The notes under the pieces were generated by a model. That model had not been told where the DNA came from, made no database searches, and saw only the letters and a list, made by a program, of their open reading frames with translations. Below are positions 10,001-21,147 of a DNA stretch of 64,000 bases, one piece after another. How positions within the stretch are numbered: the stretch's first letter is position 1; each line of letters begins with the position of its first letter. This stretch comes from Arthrobacter sp. OVS8 (GTDB lineage Bacteria > Actinomycetota > Actinomycetes > Actinomycetales > Micrococcaceae): contig CP116670.1 of NCBI GenBank assembly GCA_028370155.1, positions 2,480,001 to 2,544,000 on the forward strand, in the 5' to 3' direction. The translations under genes and the position numbers were made by a program.

Positions 10001-10230
10001 GCGACCGCGCCCTCCCATGTCCGGCCCGCCACGTGGTCCCGGTAGTCGTCGGCGGTAAACGGGTCCCGGCGGGTCCCGGCGGGAAGCCGCGGGTCCTGGA
10101 GGACGCCGTCGAAGAGTTCCTTCCACGCCGCCGCGCGGAGCTCCGCAGTGTCCGTGACCACTCCGTCGAGGTCCAGGATCACGGCGTCAACGGGGGCCAG
10201 TGCGGCAGCGACGGTGGGCGACTCCGTCAT
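7064..10230 (-). CDS. Fused beta-phosphoglucomutase (HAD) / glycoside hydrolase family 65 phosphorylase
   Basis: One long coding unit of about 1050 residues starting at ATG 10230. Residues 1-240 are a HAD phosphatase/mutase: VDAVILDLDGVVTDTAELRA carries the nucleophile Asp and acid Asp, VVLATSARNAG the second motif, and MVIEDSAAGVEAGRRGG the last. The chain runs without a stop through VVVEDLSQLDIGLVITHPW into the GH65 N-terminal beta-sandwich (LTTLGNGYLATRG), then the (alpha/alpha)6 barrel with GYRGHVFWDELFVLP, FNRLSGHWMPDYSRLQRHVG and GVMGPDEYHTGNP, whose Glu is the expected general acid. A GH65 phosphorylase splits an alpha-disaccharide with phosphate to beta-glucose 1-phosphate plus sugar; the HAD part would convert beta-Glc1P to Glc6P. 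Frame breaks lie near 9660, 9385, 8995, 8790 and 8290; that near 8995 could be an extra base, unlike the others. Confidence 0.85.
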
Positions 10231-10314
10231 GCCGCAGCCGTCCCAATGTTCCGGACACCGGGGCAGTCCCGTTCCGCCGCTATGCCCTGCCCGTCCCGGG
10301 CTTCCTCCCGGCCA

Positions 10315-11309
10315 TCAGCCCACCAACGCGTCCAGCCTGGTGAAGCCGTAGCCGGCCTGCCGGATCCGCTCGATCATGCCGGGCAGGGCGTCCGCGTCCA
10401 AGGTGGTCCCGTCGTCGGGGTTGGAACCGATGTGCATCAGCACGATCTCCCCGGCTGCAGCCGGGCGAGCACGCGGTCCGCCACGATCTGCGCCGTGATC
10501 CCTCCGCTGCTGCCCTTCCAGCCCAGGGTGTCCACGGTCCAGCGGACGGGCAGATAGCCGTACGCGTTGACCGTGGCGATGGTCCGGGCGTCGCGGTCGC
10601 CAAGGGGGAACCGGAACAGCGGACGGGGTCCCTCCGCCGCCCGGATTGCCTGCTGGGCCGCCGAGAGCTGCTGGCCGATCGCGGCATCGCTGAGTCCGGT
10701 GAACCCCGGATGGGTCATGGAGTGGTTGCCCAGGCGGTGGCCGCCCGCCACGATCGCGGCGACTCCGGCCGGGTTGGCGGCGGCCCAGTTGCCGGTCAGG
10801 AAAAACGTGCCGCGCACGCCTTTGGCGGCCAGCGTCTTCAGGATGCTTGGCAGCCCCGCCGAGTTGGCGCCGGCGTCGAACGTCAGCGCCACCACCGCTC
10901 CGGCGCCCGGGATCACTTCGATGTCAAGGCCGGCCAGGGCGGCAGGAAACGGCGGGGGCGCCGGAGCAGGCGGCTTGGGAGCAGGGGCGGGAGGCTTCGG
11001 AGCCGGGACGACCGGCGGCGTTGCGGAGGCCGGGGGTGCCGGGACCGTTGCGCCAGGGCTGGTGACCAAAGCCTTCGACGGTGACGGGGCCGGCGCAGCA
11101 GTGGCCGGTGTACTCGCGGAGGGACTCCCGGTCGGACTCGCAGTGGCCGGGGCCGTCGGGTTGTCAGTGGCCGACGGCGACGACGCCGGCCCCGCTGCGG
11201 GTGGCACTGATGAAATGACGGCCGCCAAAACCACCGCGGCGGCCAGCAACAGCACGGCAGCCACGGCCGCGAGCCACCGGCGTCGCTCGCCCCGGAAGAT
11301 CGCCCACAT
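10315..11309 (-). CDS. Polysaccharide deacetylase (NodB domain) with membrane anchor
   Basis: ATG 11309. Residues 1-30 contain a cytoplasmic stub (RGERRRWL) and one membrane span, followed by an 85-residue Ala/Pro/Ser-rich linker (repeats of PAPKPPAPAPK), so the enzyme domain is held outside the cell. The NodB domain begins VVALTFDAGANSAGLPSIL; the usual TFDDG is TFDAG here, a variant seen in many members. The metal-binding H-x3-H is NHSMTHPGF, and RFPLGDRD replaces the more common RPPYG. A G is missing near 10450; repairing it gives LQPGEIVLMHIGSNPDDGTT and the stop at 10315. Likely substrates are peptidoglycan or another N-acetylated cell-wall glycan. Confidence 0.8.
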
Positions 11310-11365
11310 GCTTCACTGTGGCACCGAAGGCCAGCTCCGGGCTAGGGCTGAAGTGCCCGCGCGGC

Positions 11366-12455
11366 CTACGGCGCGGCGGGAATCAGCCGGTCGGCCCGGC
11401 ACCGGTCGAACAAGCGGATGAAGGAGTCTTCCGTGCGGCGGTACCCGGTGAAGCCCGCCAAGCGGCTCTTGCTCATGTCGGTGACCACTTCGAGGTTCCG
11501 GCCCAGATCACCGTCTGTGTGCCACCAGGACGCGAGCCGTATCAGCTGGGGTTCAGCCAGCCCATAGCGGGCGGCCATGTCCGCCCAGACGCCCTCCATA
11601 CCGAGCATCTGCTGTTCCAGCGGGCGGGGTTGCCCGGAGTAGCCTTCGGGCTCGACGCCGAAATAGGCGGCCAGCGCGGGCCACATGCGCCGCCAGCGGA
11701 AGATGTCGCCGTTGACGATGTTGTAGGCCTCGTCGCCTACCCCGTCGGCGGTGGCCGCCCAGATCATGTGTTCTGCCAGCAGACCGCTGTCTGTCATGTC
11801 AGTCAGTCCGTTCCACTGCGTCTCGGAGCCGGGAAAGACGAATGGTTGCCCGAGTTCGCGGCAAATAGACGCCTGGACGGCGAGCGTGAGACCCATGTTC
11901 ATGGCATTGCCGACCGCATGCCCTATCACCGTATGCGCCCGGTGCACGGACCAGCCGAAGCCCTGCTCCCCGCGGCAGCCCACAACTCGTCCTCCTGGGC
12001 GTAGTAGAAGTTGGGCGTCGGCAGCCTCGGCTCGCTTTCGCGGAACGGAGTGTCCGGCATCTCCCCGCCGCATACGCTTCAAACGGGCCCAGATAGTGCT
12101 TCAGCCCGGTCATGAGGGCCACATGCTTCACCGGGTGGCTGCTGAGGCTGGCAAGCAGGTTCCGCAGCATGGCCGCGTTGGTCTCGATGTTTTCTTGTTC
12201 CGTGTTCATCCGCGACCACGCGGTGTAGAACACGTGGCTCGGCCGTTCGCCGGCCAGGGCTGCCCGCAGGCTCTCCACCGAATTCAGATCCGCGCTGACC
12301 TGGCGGACACCGCCGCGCCGGACCCGGCTGCGAGACAGGGCCACCACGTCCCAGCCCTCATCCACCAGCCTGTCGACCAGGGCGGACCCGGCAATCCCGG
12401 TGGCCCCAACCACCAAGGCAGTCTTCGTGTTGACGGTGTCTGAACTGCTTCGCAC
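11366..12455 (-). CDS. SDR family NAD(P)-dependent oxidoreductase (PRISE-like)
   Basis: The N-terminus TALVVGATGIAGSALVDRL is the Rossmann dinucleotide motif of an extended SDR. HVFYTAWSR and MTGLKHYLGPFEAYA match the plant progesterone-5-beta-reductase/iridoid-synthase-like (PRISE) branch, where an aldehyde or enone C=C is reduced. Two bases are missing near 12062 and 11990; the third frame between them restores the segment FYYAQEDELW, which carries the expected catalytic Tyr. The last 200 residues are intact, with QWNGLTDMTDSGLLAEHMIW and YNIVNGDIFRWRRMW. Start is ATG 12455. It is divergent from the metal ATPase. Substrate unknown. Confidence 0.8.
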
Positions 12456-12682
12456 GCCATTCCTCCTGGTACTGTCCGTTGCGCCGTCGCCGGGTCCCAG
12501 GCTGCGGGCCGGTCTGGCCGGGACGGCTCGTTCCCGGCCCGTTCCAGCGTCTCATGCCCGTGGGGGCGGCCCTCCGGCGCTTCGTAACCTGGGCCCGTAC
12601 GGACCTCCGGGGATGGGACCGCAGTAGGATGCAACTAGTGGAAGGCGCGTAAAGATAGCGCGAATTCGAAGGCAGGATATCC

Positions 12683-14634
12683 GTGAAACTCTTGCTCCGG
12701 TATCCGCTCGTGGCGGGCACGCTCGTCGCCCTGCTCGCGGTGCTCATATTGCTGTTGTCCGGGCAGCCGGTGATTGCACAGATCGCGGCCAGCATCTATG
12801 CCCTGGCCGTGGCTGCCTACCTTGCCGTCGGCATGGCCCGCCGGCTGGCGGGCGGCCAGTGGGGCATCGACATCCTGGCGGTCACCGCGATCGTCAGCAC
12901 CGTCCTGGTGGGCGAGTTCATCGCGTCCATAATCATTGTCCTCATGCTGGCCGGCGGGACGGCCCTCGAGGACTACGCCGCCGGCCGGGCCAAAAAGGAA
13001 CTGACGTCCCTGCTGGAACGCGTCCCGCAGACCGCCCACCGCGAACGCACCGGCACCACAGCAGCCGCGGGAACCCAAACAAACGGCCAGCACAAGGACG
13101 TTGCCGCCACCGATGTCCGGATCGGCGACATCCTGCTGGTGAGGCCGGGTGAGGTGGTGCCGCTGGACGGCATCCTGCTCTCCGGGTCCGGCACCTTCGA
13201 CGAATCCTCGCTCACCGGGGAGAGCCTGCCGGTGGAACGGGTCGCCGGCGATCCGCTGATGAGCGGCTCCCTCAACGGCGAGGCCGCGGTCCGGATGCAG
13301 GTAACGGCCCTGATGGAGGATTCGCAGTACAGCCGCATCGTGGCCCTGGTCAAGGAAGCCTCGGAGAGCAAGGCGCCGATGGTGCGGCTGGCCGACCGGT
13401 ATGCCATACCCTTCACGGCCCTCGCCTACGCCCTCGGCGCCGTCGGCTGGATCATCAGCGGAGACCCTGCCCGGTTCGCTGAGGTGCTGGTGGTGGCCAC
13501 GCCGTGCCCGCTGCTGATCGCCGCCCCCGTGGCGTTCCTCGGCGGCATGAGCCGCGCCGCGCATTCCGGCATCATCGTCAAATATGCCGGTGTCCTGGAA
13601 CAACTGAGCCGGATCAAGACGGCCGCCTTCGACAAAACGGGCACGCTGACCTACGGCCGGCCCGCCCTGGTCGGGGTCCGGACAGCCGGGTCCCTGACCG
13701 AGGACGAGGTCCTGGGGTTGGCGGCCTCGGCCGAACAGTATTCCTCCCATGTGCTCGCCGCCTCGGTGATGGACGCAGCGCGGAACCGGGGCCTGGCGTT
13801 CCAGACCGCCACGGAGGCCAGTGAATTCGCCACGCACGGCGTCCGGGCCCGCTTCGACGGCCGCGACGTGGTGGTCGGCAAACCCAAATTTGTCGCCGAA
13901 TCGGCGGCCGGCGTCGCGGAGACGGCACTGGCCAGCGGCGAACTCGCCATCTACGTGGGCGTGGCCGGGGAATTCGTCGGCGCCCTCGTGATGAGCGACC
14001 CGATCCGGCGGGAGGCCCGCCGCACCCTGGCCGAACTGGAGTCCCTGGGCGTGACCCGGACGGTCATGCTGACCGGCGACGCGCTCGCCACCGCCCAGCA
14101 CATCGCGGCCGAGGCCGGCCTCACCGATGTCCGCGCCGAGTGCCTGCCGCCGGACAAGGTCGAAGCCGTCAGGTCCCTGCCGCTCCGCCCGGTAATGATG
14201 GTCGGCGACGGCGTCAACGACGCCCCCGTCCTGGCGGTCGCCGACGTCGGAATCGCCATGGGCGCGCGCGGCTCGACGGCGGCCGGCGAGTCCGCCGACG
14301 TCGTGATCATCCTCGATGACCTGTCCAAGGCGGCGTCCGCCGTGCGGATCGGGCAGCGCACCGTGAAGGTGGCGCTGCAGAGCATCTGGATCGGCATCGG
14401 GCTGAGCGTCGCCTTGATGCTGGCGGCGGCGGCCGGCTATGTCCCGGCCATCGCCGGGGCCCTGTCCCAGGAACTCGTGGACCTGGCCACGATCCTCAAC
14501 GCGCTGCGCGCGCTCAGCCCCGGCAGGGGCGCCGGGAAGGGGCCGGCACGCCGGGGACGGGGCGAACGCTCGACGGCGGCGCTACCGGGCCGGCGCCTGT
14601 TTCTCGGCTTCCGCGATCCGCGGAACAGTCCTGA
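12683..14634 (+). CDS. Heavy-metal translocating P-type ATPase (P1B), no N-terminal metal-binding domain
   Basis: GTG 12683 starts directly with membrane spans; there is no ferredoxin-like metal-binding domain. TGES (near residue 178), the intramembrane CPx motif in VATPCPLLIAAP (near 274), DKTGT (near 317) and GDGVNDAPV (near 508) are all present, so the pump should be active. With a CPC-less TPCPLL site and about six to eight spans it fits small Zn/Cd/Co or Cu exporters; the ion cannot be decided. The conserved part ends at ILNALRALSPG near 14525. The literal frame then runs on to 15124 antisense to ppsA, which I attribute to one more missing base; the stop expected after repair is TGA 14632-14634. 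Confidence 0.85.
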
Positions 14635-16980
14635 GATAGCTGTCCGGGTTCAGCGAGATCGAGTCGATGCCCTCGCGGACCAGGAACGCCGCGAACTCCG
14701 GGTGGTTGCTGGGACCCTGGCCGCAGATGCCGATCTTGATCCCGGCGGCGTGGGCCTTGCGGATGGCCTCGCTGATCATCGCCATGACGGCCTCGTCCCG
14801 CTCATCGAAGAGCGCGGCCAGCTGCGCCGAATCCCGGTCCACGCCCAGGACCAGCTGGGTGAGGTCATTGGAGCCGATGGAGAAGCCGTCGAAGCGGGTG
14901 GCGAACTTTTCCGCGAGGACAACGTTGGACGGGATCTCGCACATCATGTAGACCTGCAGGCCGTTCTCACCCCGGACCAGGCCGTTCTCCGCCATCACGG
15001 ACAGCACCCGGTCCGCTTCCTGCGGGGTCCGGCAGAACGGGATCATCACAATGATGTTGCCGAAGCCGAGCTTCTCCTCACCCGTTTGAGCGCCGCGCAC
15101 TCAAGGGCGAATCCCTCGCGGTAGCGCTCGTCGTAGTAGCGCGAGGCGCCGCGGAAGCCGAGCATGGGGTTCTCCTCCGGCTCCTCGAAGGCGGAACCGC
15201 CGATCAGGTGCGCGTACTCATTCGTCTTGAAATCGCTGAGCCGGACGATCACGGGCCGGGGATGGTACGGCGCGGCGATCTTGGCGATGCCGAGGGCCAG
15301 TGCGTCCACAAAGTAGTCCTTCGGGTCCGCGTAGCCGCTGGTGAGGACGCGGATCTGCTCTGCGTCCCCGGCGTCGGTGACCCGCTCCGGGTGGACCAAC
15401 GCCATGGGGTGGACCCGGATCAGGCTGCTGATGATGAATTCCATCCGGGCGAGCCCGACACCGTCGGCGGGCAGCCGCCACCACTGGAAGGCTGCCGCGG
15501 GGCTGGCGATGTTGACCATGACTTTGGTGCGTGTTTCCGGCAGCTCGCCGAGGTCCACCTCCTCGGTGTCGAACGCGAGGCTCCCCTCGTACACGCGGCC
15601 TTCGTCGCCCTCGGCGCACGAGATAGTGACGGCGAGGCCTTCCGCCAGGACGGTGGTGGCGTTGCCGGTGCCGACGACGGCGGGGACCCCGAGTTCGCGG
15701 CTCACAATCGCCGCGTGGCTCGTGGGGCCGCCGTGGTCGGTGACGATGCCGCCGCCCGCTTCATGACCGGAACCCAGTCCGGGTCGGTCATCTCCGTGAC
15801 AAGGATGGCGCCGTCGCGGAAATTCTCGATGTCCGCCGCACTCCGGATCACGCACGCGGTGCCCTGCGCGATCGAGTCGCCGATCGCGGCGCCGGAGGCC
15901 AGCACCGTGCCGGTTTCCCGCAGGTGGTGGAGGGTGAACCGGGAGCCGGTCTTCTGCGACTGGACCGTCTCGGGGCGCGCCTGGACCATAAACAGCTCCC
16001 CGGTCACGCCGTCCCGGGCCCACTCCATGTCCATCGGCCGCGCATAGTGCTCCTCCACGCTCACCGCCCAGCGCGCCAGTGCGAGGATTTCGGCGTCGGC
16101 CAGGACGAAGGCGCGGCGTTCGGCGTCGGAGGTGTCCACCATCTTGGTCCGCGCATGGCCGCCCCGGCTGTAGACCATCTTCCGGGCCTTGGAACCGAGG
16201 GTCTTTTCAATGATCGGGCTGATTTCGTCCGCGGCCCCGGGTGCCGCCAGGAGCGGCTTGAACACAAGGTACTTGTCCGGGTTGATGGTGCCTTGGACCA
16301 CGGTTTCGCCGAGGCCCCAGGCGGCGCTGACCACGGCCACGCGGGGAAGCCCGAGTCGGTGTCGATGGAGAACATCACGCCGGAGGCGCCGACGTCGGAA
16401 CGCACCATCCGCTGGACGCCGATCGAGAGTGCGACGTCGAGGTGGTCAAAGCCCTTGACCTCGCGGTAGCTGATGGCCCGGTCGGTGAACAGTGAGGCGT
16501 AGCAGCGGCGGCAGGCGTCCAGGAGTTCACGTTCCCCGGTGATGTTCAGGAACGTCTCCTGCTGCCCGGCGAAGCTGGCGTCCGGCAGGTCCTCGGCGGT
16601 AGCGCTGCTGCGGACAGCGACCGAGAGCCGGGCCTGGCCCGCGCGCTCCCCAGGTCCCGGTAGTGGGAGCGGATGGATCCGGCGATGTCGTCGGGGAACT
16701 CGCTGTCCAGGAACAGCTCCCGGATGGCCTCCCCGGTGGCGCGCAGCGACGTTTCACCCGAGCGGTAGGACTGGATCCGCGAGCGCATCGCGGCCTCGAT
16801 CCCGTTGGCGTCGAGGAACCGGCGGTAGGCGGCCGCGGTGGTGGCGAAGCCGTCCGGCACCCGCACACCCTTGGCTTTGAGGGACTGGATGAGTTCCCCG
16901 AGGGAAGCGTTCTTGCCGCCCACCTGCGGGACATCACCCATGCCGATCTCTTCGAACCACAGCACCGGGGAGTCAGCCAT
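14582..16980 (-). CDS. ppsA: Phosphoenolpyruvate synthase
   Basis: ATG 16980 begins [16 protein letters not shown] followed by [12 protein letters not shown], the nucleotide-binding start of the PEP/pyruvate-binding domain. The swivelling phosphohistidine domain contains [20 protein letters not shown] near 15700 with the catalytic His, and the C-terminal TIM barrel reads [35 protein letters not shown] and [18 protein letters not shown]. The enzyme makes PEP from pyruvate with ATP giving AMP and Pi, the entry to gluconeogenesis. Total length of about 799 residues is normal. At least four missing bases (near 16650, 16350, 15760 and 15090) break the frame. It lies between two P-type ATPase genes, overlapping the tail of the first on the other strand. 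Confidence 0.9.
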
Positions 16981-17012
16981 GCACCCATCCTGTTGCGGCA
17001 CACCGTCCGGGG

Positions 17013-19647
17013 TCAGAGTCTTTGGACCTTGGTGCCCGGTGTGGCCGTCCCGGCCCGGCGGTGGCGGGCGATCTTGTACAGCCAGTCGGCGAGCAGCACG
17101 GCGGGTATGGCGGCGAGCGCCACCGCCAGGCCCCGGGCGACGGCGGGGCGTGGCCCAGCAGGGCGGCCAGCGGTCCGAGGAACAGGAACACGGCCAACAG
17201 CCCCAGTTCGGCCAGCACGGCCCAGACAAGCAGCCGGTTGCTGAACCAGCCGAGCCGCCATGGCGGCACGGAGGCACTGCGGCAGGCGAAGGCGTTGGCC
17301 AGCTGGGCCAGGACCACGGTGGTGAACGCGGCGCCGGAGGCCGCCATCAGCACGTCCGACGGCGGCAGCTCCGCCCCCGGCGTCCAGCCGGCACCGAGCA
17401 GCACGGCCGTGTACGCCGTCATTTCGAAGAAAGCCTCCACCGGGCCCAGCAGCCCGAACACCCGGAACATCAACGCCTTGTCCATCAGGTGGCGGCGCTC
17501 CGGCGGCCGTTTCAGTGTTCCTTTGCTCGGGGCCTCGCTGCCCAGCGCCAGCGCCGGGAGCAGGTCGGTGCCGATGTCGAGTGCGAGGATCTGCAGCACG
17601 CTCAGCGCCAGCGGGAACCGTCCCCCGGAGAGGGCCCAGATGACGAAGGGGTGAGCTCTGCGACGTTGTCCGTCAGGTGGTAGGTCAGGAAGCGCCGGAT
17701 GTTCGCATACGTGGCCCGGCCCTGCTCCACCGCGGCGATGATGGTGGCGAAGTCGTCATCCAGCAGCACCAGGTCCGCCGCCTCGCGGGCCACGTCCGTG
17801 CCGCTGAGCCCCATGGCCACGCCGATGTCCGCCTGCTGGAGGGCCGGCCCGTCGTTGACGCCGTCGCCGGTCATCGCCACCACGTGGCCGCGGTGCTGCA
17901 GCAGGCGGGCCACCCGGAGTTTTTGTTCCGGCGTGACCCTGCTGACCACCACGCCGTCGCGGTCCAGCAGCGCCGCCAGAACGGCGTCGTCCTCGGGGAG
18001 GCTGTGTCCCTCCAGCACCAGTTCCGGTGAGCCGATCAGTCCGGTTTCGCGGGCGATGGCGGCGGCGGTAAAGGCATGATCGCCGGTGACCATGGCCACT
18101 TTGATGCCGGCCTCACGGGCCGACTCCAGCGCCACCCGGACCTCGGCCCGGGGCGGGTCGTGCAGGCCGATGAGTCCCAGGAGGGTCAGGCCGCTCTCAA
18201 CCTCCTCGAGCCTGAAGCTGGCCCCCGGCAGGCCGGGCAGGCTCCGCTCGGCCACCGCAAGTACCCGCAGCCCGTGCGAGGCCATCTGGTCGACCATCTC
18301 CAGGGCGCGGCCGGCGCTGTCCTCGCCGCACAGCGGAATCACGGACTCCGGGGCACCCTTGACGAAGAGTGTGGTGCCAACGATCGCGGACTCCCGCAGC
18401 CGGCGGGGATCGAAGGCGAAGCGGTGCGACACCTCGGGTTCCTCGGGTCGCTGCCCCGGATCTGCCAGCCGGGCGGCCAGCGCGTCTATGGCGGCCTCCA
18501 TCGGATCGCCTTCGGCGATCCACTGCTCCTCGTGGAGCACGGCGCGGCCCACGGAGGCGGCCAGCGCGGCGGTGCTGAGGTGACGCGCTTCCCCGGCTCC
18601 CGGCCCCGTGATCTCGGCCTCGGGTCCGTAGCCCGCGCCTATGACGCTGAGCAGCCCGGCCGGAGTCCAGACCTCGACGGCGTTCATCCGGTTCTGGGTC
18701 AGCGTGCCGGTCTTGTCGGTGCAAATGAAGGTGGTGGAGCCGAGGGTTTCCACTGCCTCCAGATTCCGGACCAGTGCGTTGCGCTGGGCCATCCGCTGCG
18801 CCCCGACGGCCAGGGACAGCGTGACCGTGGGCAGCAGGCCTTCGGGCACCAGCGCCACCATCACGCCGATGGCAAACAGAAAGGCGTCCCGCCAGGAGAT
18901 GCCGACCAAGAGGGAAAGCACGAAGAACAGCACGCCAATGCCCAGGGCCATCGCGGCTGTGATGCGGACGATTCGCTGCAGTTCCAGCGCCAGCGGGCTC
19001 GGCGGAGCTTCGACCTTGCCCGTCAGGGCTGCGATTTCGGCGAGCCGGGTGTTTCCGCCTGTGCCCGCGACCACGCCTTCAGCCTGGCCGTTGACCAGGA
19101 AGGTCCCGCCAAAAACGGTGTCGCCGGGGATCTTGGTGAGCGCCTCGCTTTCACCCGTGAGCATCGATTCGTCCACGGAACAGCCCGCCGCCACGGCCAG
19201 CCGGAGGTCCGCGGGGACCCGGTCGCCGGCAACGAGCAAGACGGTGTCGTCCGGGACGAGTTCGGTGGTGTGGACCTTGGTGACGCGGTTGTCCCGGCGC
19301 ACCGAGACCATGGCCGGGAGCAGTTCGCGGAGCTTGGAAGCCGCGTGCTGGGCGCGCTCCTGCTGGATGTAGGCGAACACCCCGTTGACCAGGATCACGA
19401 CGACGATCGCGATGGCCAGTTGCGGCATGCCGGCCAGGTAAGCCAGCACGGAGGCACACCACAGCAGGATGGCGAAGAAGTGAGTCAGTTCGGCCAGCAG
19501 CCGCCGCCAGCCGGGGACGGTTCCGGTCTCCGGCAGCTTGTTCGCCCCGAATTGAGTGAGCCTCCGCGCCGCCTCCGCCGAGCTCAGGCCCGGCGCGGCG
19601 CTGACTGCTCCGGAGGCTGACCCGCCGGCGGGTGGCCCCGGTGTCAC
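17013..19647 (-). CDS. Cation-translocating P-type ATPase (type II, Ca/Na,K-like)
   Basis: GTG 19647 (no ATG fits). The N-terminal cation-ATPase segment LSSAEAARRLTQFGANKLPE is followed by TGES (about residue 163), the ion-site motif VPEGLLPTVTLSLAVGAQRMA, DKTGTLTQNRMN (about 310) and MTGDGVNDGPALQQADIGVA (about 600). The C-terminal domain reads ALDIGTDLLPALALGSE and carries four more spans. This order is type II, the group of SERCA and Na,K pumps, unlike the P1B pump upstream. Two missing bases (near 17650 and 17150) separate the last two pieces, which end TKVQRL at 17013. Its stop lies 32 bases before the ppsA start, so both may be one transcript. Confidence 0.85.
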
Positions 19648-19876
19648 TGCTGCCTGGGGCCGCTCAGGCGCAGCACGGTCAACCGGCCCCGGTCAGGTAG
19701 TTCATGGTTCGAGCGTGCTCCCGGGTCGCTGCCACTGGTTAGGGCCAAAGGTCACGCGGCAAAAGCGCGCATGTAAAATCCGCCCAGGCGCTCCGTGCTC
19801 TCCGGGTACGGGTTATCGATGACCGTCCCACCGATGGCGGCCGGCTCGCCCCTTGTGGTCTGTTACCGAACTCGGC

Positions 19877-20842
19877 TTAGCCTTGTGCAGGCTTGAGGCG
19901 GGGAAACAGCGCCTCGGCATTGCCGCGGTCTATCGACGCGCGCAAGGAGGGGGCCATCGGGTAATGCTCGTATTGCATGTTCAGGAAATCGATCCCCGGC
20001 GACGGGGCAAACGGGAAGTCAGTGCCGTACGTGATGCGGCCAGGATCGGCGACTTCAAGCAGGCTGGGCAGCGCCGACGGGCTGGCGGACAGCGCGACGT
20101 CGTAATAAAACTGCCGCAGGACGGACTGCTCCTTATCTGTCAGCGCCGCCAGGGCGCTAAGAGCCAGGTCCCTATTGTTAAGCATCGTCAGCAGGATCCT
20201 GTAGGCGATGTAAGGCACGAAGCCGCCCGCGTGGGCGAGGATGAACTTGATTCCCGAATACTTCTCCATCGCACCGGACAGGATCAGGCTGAGAGCAGTG
20301 CGGGTGGTATCGAGCAGGAAATCTGCGGCGAAAGCGGGTATGCCCGGTACGGCCGGCGCGGGCAGTTCGCCGGGATGGATGAACACTACGGCCCGGCGGT
20401 GGTGCAGAAACGCCAGCAGAGGCTCAAAGCCCGGATCGCCCAGGTAGCGTCCGTCGTTGTTGGCCAGCAGCACGATTCCGTCCGCGAGCAGGGTGTCCAG
20501 GGCGTACCGGGCTTCCGCGAGGGCACCTTCCACGTCCGGCAGCGTAAGGGTCGCGAAGAAGCCAAACCGCTCTGGCCGCCCGGCCACCACTGCGGCACTG
20601 AACTCGTTGACCTCCCGCGCCCACTGCCGCGTCTCCACTGCGTCCCCGAAGTACACTCCGGGCGTGGACAGGGACAGGATGCCGGTCTGCACGTCGTGCC
20701 TGTCCATGAACTTCATCGCTGAACGTTCGGACCACGACGGCAGACTTAAGCCGCCGGACCGGATGCCCTTGCCGTGCATCCAGCGTGCGTAGCCCGGCGG
20801 AACGATGTGCTGGTGTGTGTCGATGCGGTACGGCCGGCTCAT
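19877..20842 (-). CDS. Amidohydrolase family protein (ACMSD-like, Amidohydro_2)
   Basis: The gene is intact at 321 residues. Metal-ligand motifs of the TIM-barrel amidohydrolase_2 family are in order: DTHQHIVPPG at the N-terminus, VVFIHPGELP in the middle, KFILAHAGGFVPYIAYR and the closing YGTDFPFAPSPG with the catalytic Asp. Relatives include 2-amino-3-carboxymuconate-6-semialdehyde decarboxylase and gamma-resorcylate decarboxylase, so hydrolysis or non-oxidative decarboxylation of a small carboxylate are both possible. It stands alone between the ATPase gene and a long non-coding gap; no operon partner helps to decide. Confidence 0.85.
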   Translation of the reverse strand: MSRPYRIDTHQHIVPPGYARWMHGKGIRSGGLSLPSWSERSAMKFMDRHDVQTGILSLSTPGVYFGDAVETRQWAREVNEFSAAVVAGRPERFGFFATLTLPDVEGALAEARYALDTLLADGIVLLANNDGRYLGDPGFEPLLAFLHHRRAVVFIHPGELPAPAVPGIPAFAADFLLDTTRTALSLILSGAMEKYSGIKFILAHAGGFVPYIAYRILLTMLNNRDLALSALAALTDKEQSVLRQFYYDVALSASPSALPSLLEVADPGRITYGTDFPFAPSPGIDFLNMQYEHYPMAPSLRASIDRGNAEALFPRLKPAQG

Positions 20843-21147
20843 CCGGATCCTTGTCCACGTGCCCGTCGCGTTGATCCGCCGGACCCCGAAAGATCAGCGG
20901 ATGTGAACAATCTACTCGCTGGACGCACCCCGGGCACGGGCCGCCGGTTCGGGGATTCTTCGTTGGCGGCTACCCCCAGTTCGATCAATAGTGGTCTCGC
21001 CAACTGTGACCTCTATGCGGATCGCCTCTGGAATTGCTGTGCGAAAACGGTTGGAGCGGCATTCGGTAGGCTGAGGCCAAGATTGTCTTCGACACAACCC
21101 CGGCCAGTCCTAGAGCCGGAAATGGCTGCCCGAAGACTTCCATCGAG
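20843..21147. other. Intergenic stretch with no recognised gene
   Basis: About 305 bases upstream of the amidohydrolase on one side and of the truncated membrane gene on the other. Open frames here have no recognisable motif or ribosome site. It looks less G+C-rich than its neighbours. I see no hairpin or repeat; divergent promoters are the expected content. Confidence 0.4.

Noticed and set aside
18076..19620. A 514-codon plus-strand frame opposite the type II P-type ATPase
   Set aside because: All ATPase motifs lie in the minus-strand frame; the plus-strand frame is low-complexity His/Gly/Asp/Gln-rich sequence without a ribosome site.
19648..19876. tRNA-like arm (GGTTCGAG near 19707)
   Set aside because: No matching acceptor or anticodon stem could be folded around it; no tRNA gene was found in the window.
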